From: Pseudeuparius sepicola
Taxonomy: Eukaryota; Arthropoda; Insecta; Coleoptera; Anthribidae
DNA: 64,000 bases
Assembly (NCBI GenBank): GCA_963920635.1
Contig: OY987300.1
Coordinates: 81,259,899 to 81,323,898 of the forward strand
Direction of reading: 5' to 3'
Part shown: positions 35,493 through 46,816 of the stretch, one piece after another
How positions within the stretch are numbered: position 1 is the stretch's first letter
Layout of the letters: each line of letters opens with the position of its first letter
Made by a program: the position numbers and the translations under genes
Notes under the pieces: generated by a model
The model's input: the letters and a program-made list of their open reading frames with translations, nothing else
Told to the model about the DNA's origin: nothing
Database searches by the model: none

Positions 35493-36794
35493 TGGAAATT
35501 TTATGTTCCTGGAAGTAAATGGAGACAAATAAAATACAAATTCCAAAATAAAAGTTTATTTTAAAATAAAGGCGACAAAATATAATTTATCTTAACTGAT
35601 TTTTTAATTTTAAAATTCTATTTAGTGGGAAAAACATCTAAGACAGGTAGCTTTTACATATTTATATATAATTTTTAATGTTCAGGCATGTAACAAAAGG
35701 AATTACAAATAAGTACCTAAGGACCAGAACCTCAATTTCCATCTTTGACGACGAAGAGCTAGGTTCATTAGCACAATATTTTGCTAGTTTTTCCCTTGAT
35801 AGAGTTTCTATCATAAGATGACTTGGAAAATAAAAACTGTGGTAATTACATACTTTTATAGTTTGCGCTGTCCAAAATTCTCTATGAAATCGCTCTCAAT
35901 AAAATGTTGACTACAAAAAATGTAAAAAAACTTGATGTTAATAATTATTTTGATAAACATTGTCAATAGCATAATAGAAAACTTAATTTTTTTGTATTTT
36001 TTTCTTATAGGACCCCATTAAAATTGTATTGTATCGTATTCAGAAAATTACAATGCATCAATTTTCACCAAAAAAAGTATATGGTGCCATTTAAAAAAAT
36101 TAAATCGGTTACCATGGCAACCACATTTTTTGTGCTACGAAAGATTGCTTGATATCACTAAACGGGAAATAATTTCCCCTAACACTTTTATTAAAGCATG
36201 TTTTTGATATGAGGAATATTTTAAGAAATATAAGCAATATTCCACAGTTTCTATCCACACTGTATTAGTGGAGTACTTGAAGAAATACTTTTTTATGTCA
36301 AAAGCTTCGTATCGCGCAGGGTGGAAACAAAGTTTAATTAAAAAAACAACCCTGCTAAATTAGGCAGATGGGATGAAATTAAAAATTCTATTTCGGGCGC
36401 TTTGTACTTCGTACCTCTAAATTCGTAGTAATTATCCAAAAGTTAAAAGGTAGGAAAAACCCACTGCAAACTTTATGGATTCCCGCACGTAGGTATTTTA
36501 AAGCAAGATAATATCTGGAATAAATATTTTGCCGGCAAATCTAAAAATAAACTCGCACCTGCCGCGCTCAATTAAAATTCGAATGCTTTGAATTTAAAGC
36601 AGTTTTTATTTCTGTTGACGGGGTCGCTGGTTGCCATGCCGGTTTCGTTAATTTCTCTCTTAATTAAAACGAGTGTTCCGCTTTTTTAAAGCGATCAAGG
36701 CTTTAAATCAACGTCCCAGGAGCTTTACAGAGGTGTGTATTATAACACTTTAATTGCATGCATGTTTTCTAAAGCGAGCTTGGTTCTTTGTTGC
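35493..36794. other. No gene seen
   Basis: AT-rich unique-looking DNA with a more GC-balanced part at 36300-36720. The only noted site is an RFX-type X-box at 36107. Confidence 0.4.
36107..36122. promoter_or_regulatory. X-box (RFX-type) motif
   Basis: GGTTACCATGGCAACC contains GTTACCATGGCAAC, a full match to the 14-bp inverted-repeat consensus (GTTRCCATGGYAAC) bound by RFX factors, which in animals control many cilium genes. No gene start is visible nearby, so function is unproven. Confidence 0.5.
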
Positions 36795-37545
36795 AAGCTT
36801 TTATTTAGGTAACTTGCCCTGTTAGTAGGTATGTGTGGGTTGAATCTTGCAAGCTGAATTACAACCACTTCCTGACATCCGATTGTGCTGAAATTTTGCA
36901 TACATCTTTGGTTCCGGTAACAATACAATATGCAATACTCGATATTGTAATACTTTCAAAATGGCCGCCGCTCCAAGATGGCGGATGATGTATTTTTTGC
37001 CAACCCCATTAACATGGGTATCAAATGAAAGGGCTTGAAGAGATGAAAACGATAAAGTTAGTGACATCACACTAAATTCAATATGGCCGCCGCTTCAAGA
37101 TGGCGGATTACCTATTTGATACCCAACATGGGTATCAAATGAAAGAGCTCGACTGGTAGAAAACAATAAGGTGACTGACTTCATACGAAATCCAATATGG
37201 CGGCCGCCCCAAGATGGCGGAATACATTTCTTTACCACCCTCCGGACATGGGAATCAAATAGGCACAAAAGCACAAAATAAAATTGAAAATAAAAAAACC
37301 TTTTTAAAAACAAGCTTTTATTTAAGGCATGTACTAAAACGAATAAAATAAGTTTAGGTTTTCGTTAAGATAATTCAATTCCAAATTGCGACAAGTTTTT
37401 GCAAACTGAAAAGCTTGTCGCGCAAATTGTAGAGAAAAAAATGCATACTTTGGCAAATAGGTACTTGCTTGTCAACCAATCACTGTCCAATAAAATTAAT
37501 TGGTACCTACTTTCATCAACATTTCTTTATTAATGCAAAATTTTC
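36795..37545 (+). mobile_element. Helentron-like non-autonomous element C (truncated)
   Basis: It begins TTGCAAGCTTTTATTTAGG and AACTTGCCCTGTTAGTA, with the same three CAAGATGGCGGA units (36973, 37097 and 37209) as element B. It then carries AACAAGCTTTTATTTAAGG and the first half of the terminal palindrome. It breaks off near 37530 before the mirror arm. Confidence 0.65.
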
Positions 37546-38269
37546 AATCTGTTTTGAATAACTTTGCTAGATTTTCAGATATTTCCAAAGCATTCCTGAT
37601 TTTTAATTAAAAATAAAAAATACATTTTCCCAATTTTGAGCACCTGTAGAAATGTTACTCGACGGTGTAAATTAAAACTTAGGACATTGTGGTTTCAAAT
37701 AAATGAAGAAAAAAAAATGTCCTCATTTCACAAGAATATTAAAAACTTGTTTATGATCGATTCCGATTATATTTAAAGAATATTTATAAAGAAATATGAT
37801 GGTTGGCCAGGCGCCGCTCCTCCATAAGGTCATTTGGTCAGTGACCTCATTTATTTCAATTTTTTTAAATGTTTAATAAACTATATTTAAAAAATGCAAT
37901 TAAATTTGCATGCAAAAACTCTCCAATTATTACTAATGGAGTCAAGATTACTAATGTCTAATATAATTCATTCCTATCCGCCAGCCGCCTGGCCGTATTT
38001 TAAATTGGCCTCACTGGTTAATATGGCAATCCACAAGGATAAATGCATTGCAAGAGAGACAGAGACAACAGCATACGCGCCCGCTCTGAAACCGAAAAGA
38101 GACAAGTATAGATGACGAAATCGTCGACGGCCGACGACCAATCATTTATGTATGCTCGGTTTCACCATAGCAACAGTCAACTGCAATCACAGTTCAACTG
38201 TTCGCTATAGCAGAACTTTTATGTGGTGTATATTTTCTAAAATTTATTTGTGGCGCAAACAGATCCATT
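37546..38269. other. No gene seen
   Basis: AT-rich. The segment 37970-38140 is more balanced and open on the plus strand but carries no recognised motif. Confidence 0.35.
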
Positions 38270-38762
38270 TAATTTTTAATTGGGTTTTTCGCCACCAAAC
38301 TGATCGAAAGACAACTTTTTCAAGTTGCCTGGAAAATTCATAAATTCTTAACAGTGAATGAACGAAACTTTAAACGTGTAACTCAAAAAATAACTTCAAC
38401 AAATTTGTTTCCTGAGCTTTCGGAGAATAAATCTTCCTCCTTTCTCAAAGACCATGCCACGTCAAAGTGAAGTGACAGATTAATAAATTTCAGGTTAAAA
38501 TGTCATGACAACAGAAACAATAGCCTAGCCACCTGCCTGATATTGTACCCTGTGTTATATATAATTATCTATACTAACTTCTCTTTGAATAAGTGGCAAT
38601 AATATTTTACCGAATTCCACTGAACATTCAGCAACACAGTTGTCCGTATTTCCTAGAATAAATACAGACTCTTTAATTTTTCGTATATTTCCTACTTCTT
38701 CTTTGAGAATTGGTTTGGACCTATCCCACAATATCCTATGATTGTTATTAAAAGAATATTCA
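38270..38762 (-). pseudogene. Penelope-like element 3' end, copy 2
   Basis: On the minus strand 38762 downward encodes EYSFNNNHRILWDRSKPILK and EEVGNIRKIKESVFILGNTD, the C-terminal part of a PLE GIY-YIG domain, followed by the non-coding tail (TCAGGTTAAAATGTCATGAC region in mirror) down to about 38270. The same tail follows the plus-strand copy at 53770-54385. Truncated at its 5' side. Confidence 0.75.
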
Positions 38763-39270
38763 CTTATTTTTTATGTTGTGTTTCACAATATTTGCAAAAG
38801 TGTGTTGACAGTAGTAGTTACAAAATGGAGCCGAGTAAAAGAAAAGTGTATGATATCATGTGCCTTTAGATTTAAAAAAAGTTAATGTTAAATATTAGAT
38901 GTAAATATAAGAAGAAAAGGTACCTATTGGGTGAAAACGCCTTTGTTAAGCAGACTACGTTTTGACTGAGCTATATTAACAGTAGACGGAGATTTTCAAA
39001 ATTTTACACTTCTCCCATACGAAAAATATATTGAGGTGACTTTAAATGCCCCATAGACATTCATTGTATCGATTAGATGTTACATTTTTTCATCTGAAAA
39101 TTAGAAATATTTCTAGTTAGAACAGTATCTGCGATAACAGTGTACTCCGATTACATCGATATTCACTTGGCATTGGCATAGCGGAACCACGCCCACCAAA
39201 CAGTCACTGCGATCGCAGTCGAGTGCTATATGTGAAACTGCCTCCATAGGCGTAAGTAGAGTAGAGAGTA
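38763..39270. other. No gene seen
   Basis: AT-rich. A short ATG frame (MEPSKRKVYDIM, from 38825) stops after 14 codons; it may be the start of a lost transposon protein but is too short to assign. Confidence 0.3.
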
Positions 39271-40038
39271 GAGGAAGAGACCCAAATTTGAGACACTTTT
39301 TTTGTAAATTCGAAATAAAATTCACCGTTAATTTTTTTTTAATAATTTTGTATTGGAATAGTTGCTTAGTGCATTGACAAAACAGTGATGCAAAGAAACT
39401 ATACATTAAAATAGCGATCTAGACAAATTATTCAACTTAAACTTTTTTTGTCAATTTTCCCATAATATAAAAGGTTGCCTAATTTGAGACAGGCTGACTA
39501 ATTTGAGACAGACTGACATCCCAATTACGCACTTCCTTTACATCTACTACCATAGTATGAGAGTCCCATTTCTTGTGTTTTTTGGCATCTGTAATCAAAA
39601 AAATGAAAATATTTTTTGGGTGCCTAATTTGAGATAGTCTCAATTACAGTACAAATTTGGTATCTCAAATTAGGAACTTTTAGTATAAAAAATTCAACAG
39701 TATTTTAGGTTAGTTATGAAAAAATAGTGCCAGATTTCAATAAAATATCATTAAGCAACATCTCCTATACCAACTACTACGACATAGAAATTTTTTTACA
39801 CTTCCTTGACTGTGAATGCCAGTTTATTTACACTATCATATCATATTAGCAGTCATATCGCACCAAACGTGCTTTTGTACAGAAACAAACGAAGTGAAGC
39901 GCTCAACTACCACTTTAACACTACACCCCAGTTTATTTTAATTAGTCTAGGCTATTTCTGTTAGATGGCGTTACATATCTTTTAATATAAGGAGCTATCT
40001 CAAATTAGGCACCTGTCTCAAATTTGGGTCTCTTCCTC
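39271..40038. mobile_element. TIR element with TA target, 768 bp
   Basis: A 25-bp inverted terminal repeat starts GAGGAAGAGACCCAAATTTG (39271-39295) and is mirrored at 40014-40038. TA flanks both ends (39269-39270 and 40039-40040). The interior repeats the motif TAATTTGAGACA, and its variants, in both orientations (about 39478, 39498, 39629, 39660 and 40000), which may be transposase-binding sites. No transposase is encoded. Confidence 0.85.
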
Positions 40039-40040
40039 TA

Positions 40041-40581
40041 ATAAAGTCGAGTAGAGAGAGTACGTCGGCGCGCGCCGAATGTCGGGCATGGGCGAAAATA
40101 GCGTACGGCAAAAATCTTTCTATATTTTTTGTTTTTTTTTCGCGGGTTTTCGCGAAGTTTCGACGTTGCAAAGGGTGCAAAATAGTGTTCTCTTTGGGAA
40201 ACTTGGGAAAAAATTGAACTTTTATGCCCTAACGAAAACCGTTACTTATTTTGACGTTATCTACAGATTCCTGAAGTTTTATCCGTAGAAGTTTGACCGC
40301 CCTGTATCTGACGACGTCAGTCATCACCTCATTATCAATATTAATATTTAACGCCAGTTCCAGAATTTCCAGATCCTGGCTTGGTAAACCGCACCCCCCC
40401 CCCCCCCCTACTCCCGGAAATGACGTGTGCATCGGTTGCAAGATCGTTAAACGTGTTATTTAATTGCGTTTCCAGCGCCTGGATGCCTGCCTGGAATGCC
40501 GTAACGGCTTCTGGAACGGTAATGATCGATATCGCGAATAATATAAGAGGAATCCTGAGTTTTTGTTCGAAAACACACAAA
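40041..40581. other. No gene seen; poly-C run at 40391-40409
   Basis: Moderately GC-balanced, with many overlapping short frames on both strands and none convincing. A run of about 17 C lies at 40393-40409. Confidence 0.4.
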
Positions 40582-41047
40582 AATTAGAAAACCGAAAAAT
40601 ATTTGAAAATTCGCCGAGACCCGTCGATTTTTGTTTTTGGGGGGAGCATTTTTGACAGTCAAGCCAACCCGATATGTTCATCCCCCTAATCCCTAGCAAC
40701 TCAAACTTTAATATTTCAAATGGAACTACCCCCTTGTGGCGCACCATTTTAAAGCCCTTTTATTGCGAATACAGTGATGCACGGGCGTAGCCAAGGGGGG
40801 GTTTCGGGGGTTCAAACCCCCCCCCCCCCCCCCCCGAAATAAGCAAAATATTACCTAATATTATACCGAAAAAATACGAGGAGTGAAGAGTTAAATTATT
40901 ATTACGTTTGAATATATGTAGTAATAGTAGCGCCTTGCGCCATCTTTTGACGAGAGGCAGACGCAGTTGCAGCCGAACTATTTTGTATTGTAGGGACACT
41001 TTGCTTTGTTTCTCGAGTATTCGCCACGCCCCTCGGTCGAAATGAGC

Positions 41048-41137
41048 GGAACTTTGTGGAAGTTCGTGGAAGTTTCTGGACGGCTACTGGGCTGCTATAT
41101 AAGCGGCGCCGCGGCGCGTGACCGCGCTTACGGCAGT
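41048..41137 (+). promoter_or_regulatory. HSE-like array, TATA box and initiator of hAT copy 2
   Basis: GAA triplets start at 41049, 41059 and 41069, with GGA at 41078, a strict 10-bp period. One full GAAGTTTCTGGA block lies at 41069-41080. TATATAA follows at 41096-41102 and an initiator-like CAGT at 41134-41137, then a 5' leader rich in GAATAAAAGTGAAAAGTGG. The layout (HSE, TATA, A-rich leader) looks like an insect heat-shock promoter; whether it responds to heat is inference. Confidence 0.6.
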
Positions 41138-41216
41138 ATTGTTCCATGCGAACTCGAAGCGAATAAAAGTGAAAAGTGGTGAACGAATAGTGAAGAGAAT
41201 TAAGTGTACCGTGTAA

Positions 41217-41723
41217 GTGAGTAATTTTAGTGCGCTGTTATTCGATGACCTTGTTAAGGATAGATACGTGAATCATTATTACTGTCGAAAAATGGAGGGG
41301 AAAAAAAGGAAGGGTGATAAACTTAAAGGTATGGACTACTGGAAAAGTGGTGTAGTCAAGGTCAAGGGGTTTCTAATAAAGAAACAAATTTGGATTTAGC
41401 TATCAAAGCTTCAGCTACCTTGCATGCTGATAAGAAGACTGCCTACCCAGAAATCTAGTTTGGAATGCCTAGATATGTGCGATAAAAACCTTTATCCTAA
41501 TATTTACACATTACTACAAATCTTGGCTACCATTCCTGTATCCACTGCTACCCCAGAAAGGTCTTTCTCGAGCCTAAGGAGACTGAAAAACTATTTACGA
41601 AACACTACAAGTGAAAACAGACTTAATGGTTTGGCTCTAATGAACATTCACTATGGAACAGAAATTCATGCAGATGAAGTAGTGGATATATTTAAAAGAA
41701 AAAGCCGAAGATTTCTTCTTTAA
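41217..41723 (+). pseudogene. hAT transposase remnant, copy 2
   Basis: The first frame (from 41217) has SNFSALLFDDLVKDRYVNHY and YCRKMEGKKRKG, then a one-base deletion after GMDYWK diverts it to a stop. The second frame (41424-41723) holds LATIPVSTATPERSFSSLRR, ENRLNGLALMNIHYG and the original C-terminus ending KRKSRRFLL. The catalytic core is deleted. Together with copy 1 it shows that the deletion predates the spread of this derivative. Confidence 0.9.
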
Positions 41724-42657
41724 TGGTTTTAGATTTAGCGCAGAGGAACGAAATTAATTTATCCATTTCATTTAAAGTTAAGAACTTTATAAATATGTCG
41801 TAGTTTTTCGGATGAATATATAGATATTAAATTTCATGTAAGTATATTTTTGTTGTTTTATTTACTTCTCAAACTAAATCCCCCCCAAAACTAAATCCTG
41901 GCTACGCCCGTGCAGTGATGTATCATTTTTAGAATTCTGTTGAGATTTAACATAATTATTGGCTAAAAACGGAAAGTTGACAATCCACTGTACGCGTAGT
42001 AGTTTTTACACAAATGCCCGCCACTGCCCACTAGTAAGTTTTTTATCTACTACACACTACCAAATTACCTAGTTTTTATTGACGTGTCGATCAGTTTACA
42101 AAAGGGTCACAAATGAAAAAGCTGAAGCAAAACAAAAAAAGTTCATACGAATTCAAACCTTATATCTTAAAATATGTAACAAAAAGTCACTGTCACAAAA
42201 AAAAGTTCCAGTTTTTTCCAAAATCGTTAGTTTCAGCCTGCTATTGAAAGTGTAAACGTATTTTCGAAATGGTTTATTCTATCGCGGAAAGGGTAGAAAT
42301 TGTTGCAATTTGTTATCGAAATCGCTAAAGCTACAGCACGAGATGAAAAACTTATTAGTGGCGGGCATTTGTGTAGAATTACTACGCGTACAGTGGATTG
42401 TCAACTTTCCGTTTTTGGCCAACAATTCTGTCAAATGTCAACAAAATTCTAAAAACAATACATCACTGTAAGTATTCGCAATAAAAAGGGCTTTAAAATG
42501 ATGAGCCACAAGTGGGGTAGTTCCATTTGAAATTTTAAAGTTGGGGTTGCTAGGGATTAGGGGGATGAACATATCGGGTTGGCTTGACTGTCAAAAAAGC
42601 TCCCCCAAAAAACCACAATCGACGAATTTTCAAATATTTCTCGGTTTCCTAATTTTT

Positions 42658-43038
42658 GGGGGGGAGCCAAGTTTTTGTTGGGAAACCCTGTATGTTCAAA
42701 ATTCGGACCGATCGTGGTAGGCGGCAGTTGGAAAACAACCCCCAACTTGAAGAGGACGTTTGTCCCCCCGGGGTAAATATTGAAACTATGAGTTTCCGGT
42801 CGAGGGAATATCGAGTCCGGTTTGGCGTAACCGTTTTGCCAAGTTGGCCGCTGCATTATTAAACCCGGGAGATTTTCGCCTGTAGTCCTGGAGGTGGTTC
42901 TCGCAACTCCGCGCCAGGATCCGTTCGTTCACGCTGGAACTATCTTGGTTTTGTGGTTAGGTGAGGGAGTTCTTCGGTCAAATAGTTGGCGCAGTAAGCA
43001 GGAGCGGGGGGCGTGGCCACCATAGGCGTGTATGATAT
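42658..43038. other. No gene seen
   Basis: GC-balanced (42700-43030). It carries CCCTGTATG at 42686, probably the outer tip of the foldback's right arm. Open for about 70-100 codons on both strands but without recognised motifs. Confidence 0.4.
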
Positions 43039-43252
43039 GTAAAGACCGGATTTTATGCAATTGCATATTTTATGCATATTTTGCATATATCTTCAAATTT
43101 GGTCATTTAATGCATATGTAGGATTTCTTTGAATATCTTGCATATTTACGTAATATTTTCTATTTTGGAAAGTAGAAATTAAGAAATTTTGTTTGTCATT
43201 TACTTAACATGGGCATTCGGACAGGTAGGTGCCCCAGCTTAATACCTATATA

Positions 43253-45191
43253 CAGTGTGACCCATTTGTTTTGGGGTCAGTCTGTAAAAAGTGTATCAAT
43301 CGTGCGATTTGGCTGATTTTTTTTTTAAATTGTAGAGCTCGATGAACTGCACATTTTGAACAAAAATTGTCTGGTTCGCATAAAATCCAAAGCCTACTAT
43401 GACCGTTTTTATGAGCAAAATTTTAAGAAACCATATTAGCGTTTTTTTTTTTGAAAAAATCTGTGTGCGCCAATGGATTGAGCACCCCTCGAAATGGGTA
43501 TGTACAAAATTTCATCAAAATATTTCAAGTAATAACGATTTTGTAGAAAAATTAAAAATGCAGCCAAGGTACGTCTTTATTTTCAAAAATTCAAAGTTGG
43601 CCATGGAAAATAATTGAATTGTAATAATACAACCTTATGCTTATAAACACAAAACATAAAAACAATTAAAATTATAAAATTTTTGTAACTTCTACCAAGC
43701 CTCCATTTTCTACAATGCATTTGTCGTTCCTCTTGCGTACATTCAAAATTACATTTCGTATTTGCTGTGGAGTAATTTCCTCACAACTACGGTTTATCCT
43801 AGCTTGCAGTTATTGTAAATTATGGGGTCTTGACTTATAAACATTTTGCTTAAGTGTACCCCAAAGAAAAAATCTAAAGGAGTTAAGTCCGGAGATCTCG
43901 GTGGCCACTCACAGAAAGGACTATTTCGCCCTATCCAACAGTTTTCAAAATTATTATCTAGCCAGTTTCTGATTAAACGAGCATTATGAATAGGACTGCC
44001 ATCTAACTGTAACTTTAAATTTAAACGGTATCTTAATGGTAACTCATCTAAAGCATTTCTAAATTCAATTTCTAGAAAATTCAAGAAGCCAGCCGCATTC
44101 AAATTCCCTTCAAAGAAAAATGGGCCAATTATTCTGTCGCGTAGTATTCCACAGCAAACGTAAATTTTTTGTGAATATTGTCTCCTTGCATTTATTATAA
44201 ACTCTGGATTTTCAGCTGACCAGTGACGGCAGTTTTGACTTGATACTACACCATTTGTAGTAAACGTGGCTTCGTCGGTGAATAAAATTTCATTTAAAAA
44301 GTTGCCATTATGGAGATATTCACCTTGCAGCCAATAGCAAAATTCTAATCTTCTCTACTCATCTCCTGGTTCCAGGGTGTGCAAAAATTTTGGCTTAAAC
44401 GGTTTTATTTTGTTTTGTCTCAAACATCTCCTTATACTCTCTCTGGGTATATGAAGGTCTAAACTAGCCGTTCGAACACTATTTCGAGGATTGTCACTAA
44501 AGTATTGCAGAATTTGATTGTTATTTTCAACAAGTCCACGGCGTCCATTTTGCCTAGTTTTTAATAAATTTTTAGAAATCGATCCAGTTTCATCAAAAAT
44601 ATTGTTTATACGTTGTACAGTACTTCGACTCACTGATCTACCTGGGTGTCTATTGTTAAATTCGGCCGCAGCTTCTGCTGCCGAGCGCTCGTTGTCGCCC
44701 ACGAGTCGAACAATTTCTATTTTGTCTCTTATGCTTAAATATTCCATAATTATGATAATTAATTGTATTGAGCACAAACAATTTCTGAACTCAATTTAGA
44801 CAGTTTGACACTTAATAAAATTAAACAATTCAATTATTTTCCATGGCCAACTTTGAATTTTTGAAAATAAAGACGTACCTTGGCTACATTTTTAATTTTT
44901 CTACAAAATCGTTATTACTTGAAATATTTTGATGAAATTTTCTACATACCCATTTCGAGGGGTGCTCAATCCATTGGCGCACACAGATTTTTTCAAAAAA
45001 AAACGCTAATATGGTTTCTTAAAATTTTGCTCATAAAAACGGTCATAGTAGGCTTTGGATTTTATGCGAACCAGGCAATTTTTGTTCAAAATGTGCAGTT
45101 CATCGAGCTCTACAATTTAAAAAAAAATCAGCCAAATCGCACGATTGATACACTTTTTACAGACTGACCCCAAAACAAATGGGTCACACTG
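43253..45191 (-). mobile_element. Mariner-type element with 370-bp TIRs, nearly complete
   Basis: TIRs begin CAGTGTGACCCATTTGTTTT and run 43253-43622 and, mirrored, 44825-45191. TA is duplicated at 43251-43252 and 45192-45193. The transposase gene occupies the whole interior on the minus strand with only a few lesions. Long TIRs together with a D-D spacing near 42 residues recall the rosa/DD41D group of the Tc1/mariner superfamily. Confidence 0.93.
43672..44747 (-). pseudogene. Mariner-type transposase, near full length with few lesions
   Basis: ATG at 44747 opens MEYLSIRDKIEIVRLVGDNE; a helix-turn-helix region follows (GRSVSRSTVQRINNIFDETG and ESIRRCLRQNKIKPF). An in-frame TAG follows EPGDE, then the same frame continues RRLEFCYW and ILFTDEATFTTNGV (first Asp), QLDGSPIHNARLI (second Asp) and WPPRSPDLTPLDFFF (third Asp, about 42 residues after the second). 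A one-base loss near 43870 shifts the frame; the shifted frame has one TAA and then runs to the natural end at 43672 (ENGGLVEVTKIL). About 350 residues in all, three lesions: a young pseudogene. Confidence 0.9.
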
Positions 45192-45437
45192 TACATAAAG
45201 CCATAAAAGTTTAAACTCAACAATACAATAAGCAATGATCCAAAAATATACAGGTAAATATTAATTTAAATAATTTAATATATTTTTATAGCTGAGGTTT
45301 GAATACCTACCTGCGCCTCTACTATAAATTATTTGCATCCTTTTTGAAATTACTAGTATCACTAGTATCAGTGTGGTTGCAGTAGTCCGAACACCTAAAG
45401 TTTGCCCGACAAAGTGAAAGTGAATTACGTAGTGAAC

Positions 45438-46573
45438 ATGCCAAAAATTCAGAGTGCCCCGTGGATTAAACCGTACCCAGAACTTATTTTGGATGGCGAT
45501 CGCATTTTTTGCAAGGCTTGTTCAAAAATTGTTTCCTGCTCGAAGAAATTGCAAGTAGACCAGCACGCCAAGACGCCGTCCCACATTTCTAAGGCTGTTC
45601 AGTCAACGTTGAAGCAAGCTTTGGAAGTCAGCAGCAATCAACACCATGGGCAGTCCGAATTTAATGAAGATTTGTGCAGAATGTTTTTGGCTGCGAATAT
45701 TCCTCTCCACAAGATGACCAACCCTCAAGTGAAGGCATTTCTGCAAAAGTACTGCAAATTTAGCACTCCAGATGAATCTACATTAAGAAAAAACGTCGTT
45801 GGAAAAGTATATGCTTCAGTGATAGAAGAAATTAAGAAAGAAAATGCAGATAACAACATATATATTATTTTTGACGAAACAACTGATGCTTGCGGCAGTA
45901 AAAGAACTTGAAAAAACAAACAACCTAACAGTTACCCGTTATATTCAAGAAACATTAACACATTTCTCTGCCACATCCAGTCCCTACACATAAAGTTCTT
46001 ATTCTGTGTTGTTAAAGGCAGGGCGGAATTTAAAAATATTTTATGAAAATTTAATTAATGTAACTTGTGTAGCCCATGGATTCGATAGGGTTGCAGAGAC
46101 CATTAGAACTTCCTTCGCATTGGTCAATTATTTAATTGCTAATGGGAAGAAATTTTTTTTAAAGGCCCCCATTAAGAGTGCAGTTTTATAAATCGTATTT
46201 ACCTGAAACACCAGTACCACCTGAACCTGTTGTCACCAGGTGGGGCACCTGGATTCGAGCCGCAATATTTTATACAGAAAATTTCCAAAAATTTAAAGAG
46301 TTAGTTTTACAAATTGAAGATGATTCCCAATGCATTCAAAAATGCAAACAACTTCTTCAAAATTCTAAAATTGAACAGCAATTGATTTACATTAATTTGG
46401 ATATTGAACCGGCTTTAATTCCAAACTTAAAATTTTGTCCTGTAACTTCGGTTGATGTAGAAAGATCATTTTCTTTATACAAACATGTTCTTAGTGACCG
46501 AAGACATAATTTTACAGTAGGAAACCTTGAAACACATATTGTTACTAGTGCATTTTACACTATTTCAGATTGA
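45438..46573 (+). pseudogene. hAT transposase, CGGBP1-like, broken
   Basis: ATG at 45438 opens MPKIQSAPWIKPYPELILDG, followed by a zinc-finger-like segment FCKACSKIVSCSKKL...QHAKTPSHI, as in hAT transposases related to CGGBP1. IYIIFDETTDACGS (about residue 150) holds the first catalytic Asp. The frame stops at 45911, and a deletion of the central core follows. 46006-46191 continues NVTCVAHGFDRVAETIR; after a frameshift near a T-run, 46178-46573 contains TRWGTWIRAA and CPVTSVDVERSFSLYKHVLS, the hATC motif. Not functional. Confidence 0.88.
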
Positions 46574-46816
46574 TCTTGTAGTTTAGTATTAAGTTACGTT
46601 TATGCATATAATAATGTAAACTATGTAATACATGTTTAAAATTTGTTTAATTGTTTATTTTAATAATTTTGACAAAGAAAAGCCATGGAATTAATCATTG
46701 CATATTTCATGGTGCTTTTGCATAAATCATGCATATATTTAAAAAATTGTATGCATATATATGCGCATATTATAAAGGTTTTTGATTGCATATAATCCGG
46801 TCTTTAAAGATATGTT

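Larger units (their letters stand above)
40780..41912 (+). mobile_element. hAT element, copy 2 (internally deleted)
   Basis: TIR CACGGGCGTAGCCA at 40780 and its mirror ending at 41912, with perfect 8-bp duplications CAGTGATG (40772-40779 and 41913-41920). It is nearly identical to copy 1 at 3158-4273, in opposite orientation. It encodes the same deleted transposase. Confidence 0.97.
40582..42657. mobile_element. Foldback element with a hAT insertion in its left arm
   Basis: The left arm is 40582-40779 plus 41921-42024; the right arm, 42358-42657, is its mirror (shared CAGTCAAGCCAACCCGATAT and GGAAAGTTGACAATCCACTG). The hAT element 40780-41912 with its duplicated CAGTGATG splits the left arm, while the right arm reads through the same place without it. 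The loop (42025-42357) contains an ATG at 42269 opening MVYSIAERVEIVAICYRNR and a stop, which resembles the beginning of a mariner-type transposase. Confidence 0.88.
43039..46808 (+). mobile_element. hAT element with CGGBP1-like transposase, containing a nested mariner
   Basis: TIRs TAAAGACCGGATTTTATGCA and mirror TAAAGACCGGATTATATGCA, with 8-bp flanks ATGATATG (43031-43038) and AAGATATG (46809-46816), 7 of 8 matching. Subterminal regions are rich in TGCATAT motifs on both sides. The transposase starts at 45438 and is broken. A 1939-bp mariner-type element (43253-45191) sits in the 5' part. Confidence 0.88.
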
